From Bacillus sp. J33 (lineage in GTDB: Bacteria > Bacillota > Bacilli > Bacillales > Cytobacillaceae): a DNA stretch of 64,000 bases. Where the stretch lies: the NCBI RefSeq assembly GCF_000518885.1, contig NZ_JAEL01000007.1:1-64000 (forward strand), given 5' to 3'. Numbering within the stretch: position 1 is the first letter of the stretch; each line of letters opens with the position of its first letter. Both the position numbers and the translations under genes were made by a program. The notes below the pieces were generated by a model. That model had not been told where the DNA came from, did no database searches, and saw only the letters and a program-made list of their open reading frames with translations. Shown here piece by piece: positions 63,250 to 64,000 of the stretch.

Positions 63250-63281
63250 ATATAAAAAGCACCTTCCATTTCGGAAGATGC
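63250..63281 (-). terminator. Terminator of the 35-residue peptide gene
   Basis: On the minus strand GCATCTTCC, GAAAT, GGAAGGTGC, TTTTT. Interrupted at its far end by the MITE. Confidence 0.88.
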
Positions 63282-63290
63282 CTTAACAAT

Positions 63291-63398
63291 TTATGTTCTG
63301 CTTTTCATCTTTCTCTTAACAGCAGGAATAACGTACCTTTTCACTAGTGTAACCCCATTTTTTACGATAAATGCTTTGATTAATCTTTTCACAACCAT
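63291..63398 (-). CDS. Small cationic peptide, 35 residues
   Basis: From an ATG at 63398 the frame reads MVVKRLIKAFIVKNGVTLVK then RYVIPAVKRKMKSRT and a TAA at 63291, with a GGGAG site 10 nt upstream and a well-formed terminator 10 bp after the stop. It has about ten Lys/Arg, no acidic residue, and would form an amphipathic helix. Small size makes chance possible, but the combination of start site, base use and terminator supports a gene. Function unknown; a membrane-active or small regulatory peptide is a guess. Confidence 0.65.
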   Translation of the reverse strand: MVVKRLIKAFIVKNGVTLVKRYVIPAVKRKMKSRT

Positions 63399-63474
63399 CG
63401 GATCATCACTCCCTTTCTCTGGTGGAGCCATTTTGTTTCCTTTCCCTTTCTTTTAAGCGGTCTAAACATTACAT

Positions 63475-63502
63475 GAAAAAAGACCCTTGAAAACCAAGGG
63501 CC
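63475..63502 (-). terminator. Terminator after the window-edge acetyltransferase gene
   Basis: On the minus strand CCCTTG, GTTTT, CAAGGG, TCTTTTTTC. It lies about 160 bp after the stop. Confidence 0.65.
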
Positions 63503-63662
63503 TGGGATTAGGATTATTAAGCAATAAAACATTTTTCTATTGCTTGGTAATCGTTCAAATATTCTATACCATCCTGCGGTTTAGTGTAAAGTCTGTACAA
63601 AATGAGGACAGTCAATTCTTGTTATTCTGATATATTCCATTTTGTCAAATCTCCTCAGCCGC

Positions 63663-64000
63663 TCACTGCTTAAATGGATTAATCCACTCCATTAACACCC
63701 CGTAATTGAGTGACTCCTTATCATCTAAGTAATTTTCCACAATACCCAGCGGCGTTCTTCCACATCTTAATAAAAAGGTAATAACAGGATCTTTCTTTTC
63801 CCCGGCGACCAGCTTCTGCAAATACTCCTGGGGAGAACATTCATGTGCTGCCTTACAGTAGCCAGGCATGCGGCCTCCTCCCAGCAGCCTTTCCAGTCCA
63901 AGCTGTACGACAACCTGGTACATTGCCTGCATAAGCAATTTGCCAAGTCCCAGCTTACGGTACCTTGGACGGACACTGATATCCACAATATATAATGTAT
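63663..64000 (-). CDS. GNAT-family acetyltransferase, C-terminal part (runs off window)
   Basis: The open frame reaches the window edge (TLYIVDISVRPRYRKLGLGK LLMQAMY). RPRYRKLGLGK is the acetyl-CoA motif (R-x-x-G-x-G/A); QVVVQLGLERLLGGGRMPGY follows and resembles the GNAT part of YhcX-like proteins, but here the protein ends after LMEWINPFKQ with no nitrilase domain. The N-terminus is beyond position 64000, so the apparent GTG start at 63986 is internal. Confidence 0.82.
   Translation of the reverse strand, partial: TLYIVDISVRPRYRKLGLGKLLMQAMYQVVVQLGLERLLGGGRMPGYCKAAHECSPQEYLQKLVAGEKKDPVITFLLRCGRTPLGIVENYLDDKESLNYGVLMEWINPFKQ

Overview
The window looks like chromosomal DNA of a low-GC Gram-positive endospore-former, most likely a Bacillaceae member of the Bacillus/Cytobacillus type. 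The support is strong AGGAGG-type ribosome binding sites, a ComK homologue, BirA-type biotin operators, WalR-type sites, a YtrA-like operon and many Bacillus-type small families. No rRNA, tRNA, CRISPR array or phage was seen. Most genes lie on the minus strand.

Layout. 1-2000: a mobile-element pile-up, with the end of an IS21 element, half of a MITE-like repeat, and a decayed IS1595-type element that appears to carry a VOC-family passenger gene. 2000-11800: stand-alone genes: a YfkO-like nitroreductase, two acetyltransferases, an RsbR-like STAS protein, a two-component system next to a secreted protein of eight 28-residue repeats, a MATE exporter, and an ArsR/AHSA1 pair with its operator. 11800-16200: biotin genes (bioD-bioA divergent from bioY, two BirA operators between them), a DUF169 protein and a methyltransferase. 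16379-24535: a seven-gene operon in which a complete LivGHMJF-type ABC importer is mixed with two CoA ligases. 24878-28200: alcohol dehydrogenase, a GIY-YIG protein, pssA and the debris of a methylmalonate-semialdehyde dehydrogenase gene. 28209-34202: a fatty-acid or branched-acid beta-oxidation cluster (CoA transferase, CoA ligase, thiolase, acyl-CoA dehydrogenase, and an SDR in its own transcript). 34288-39661: comK, then a GntR-ABC-permease-ECF sigma operon behind a 41-bp palindrome.

39780-51333 is a glycolate/lactate utilisation region: LctP-type permease, IclR regulator, fumarylacetoacetase-family protein, malate synthase G, the GlcD-GlcF-GlcE glycolate oxidase, and a FadR-type regulator. 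Matching 19-bp palindromes precede the permease, malate synthase and glcE, which suggests one regulon that converts imported glycolate to glyoxylate and then to malate. 51573-64000: a CwlO-like NlpC/P60 hydrolase with a WalR-type site, formate dehydrogenase genes (fdhD, DUF2294, the large FdhF with DUF1641), a CBS protein, a cupin-HD-GYP protein with a small secreted partner, a secreted LVIVD beta-propeller, a 35-residue cationic peptide and an acetyltransferase cut by the window edge.

The most interesting signal is a family of MITE-like elements (about 80, 244, 289 and 290 bp) with inverted ends. Three copies have exact 8-bp target duplications. Ends of the longer ones match those of the IS1595-type element, and several insertions sit in the U-tract of Rho-independent terminators.
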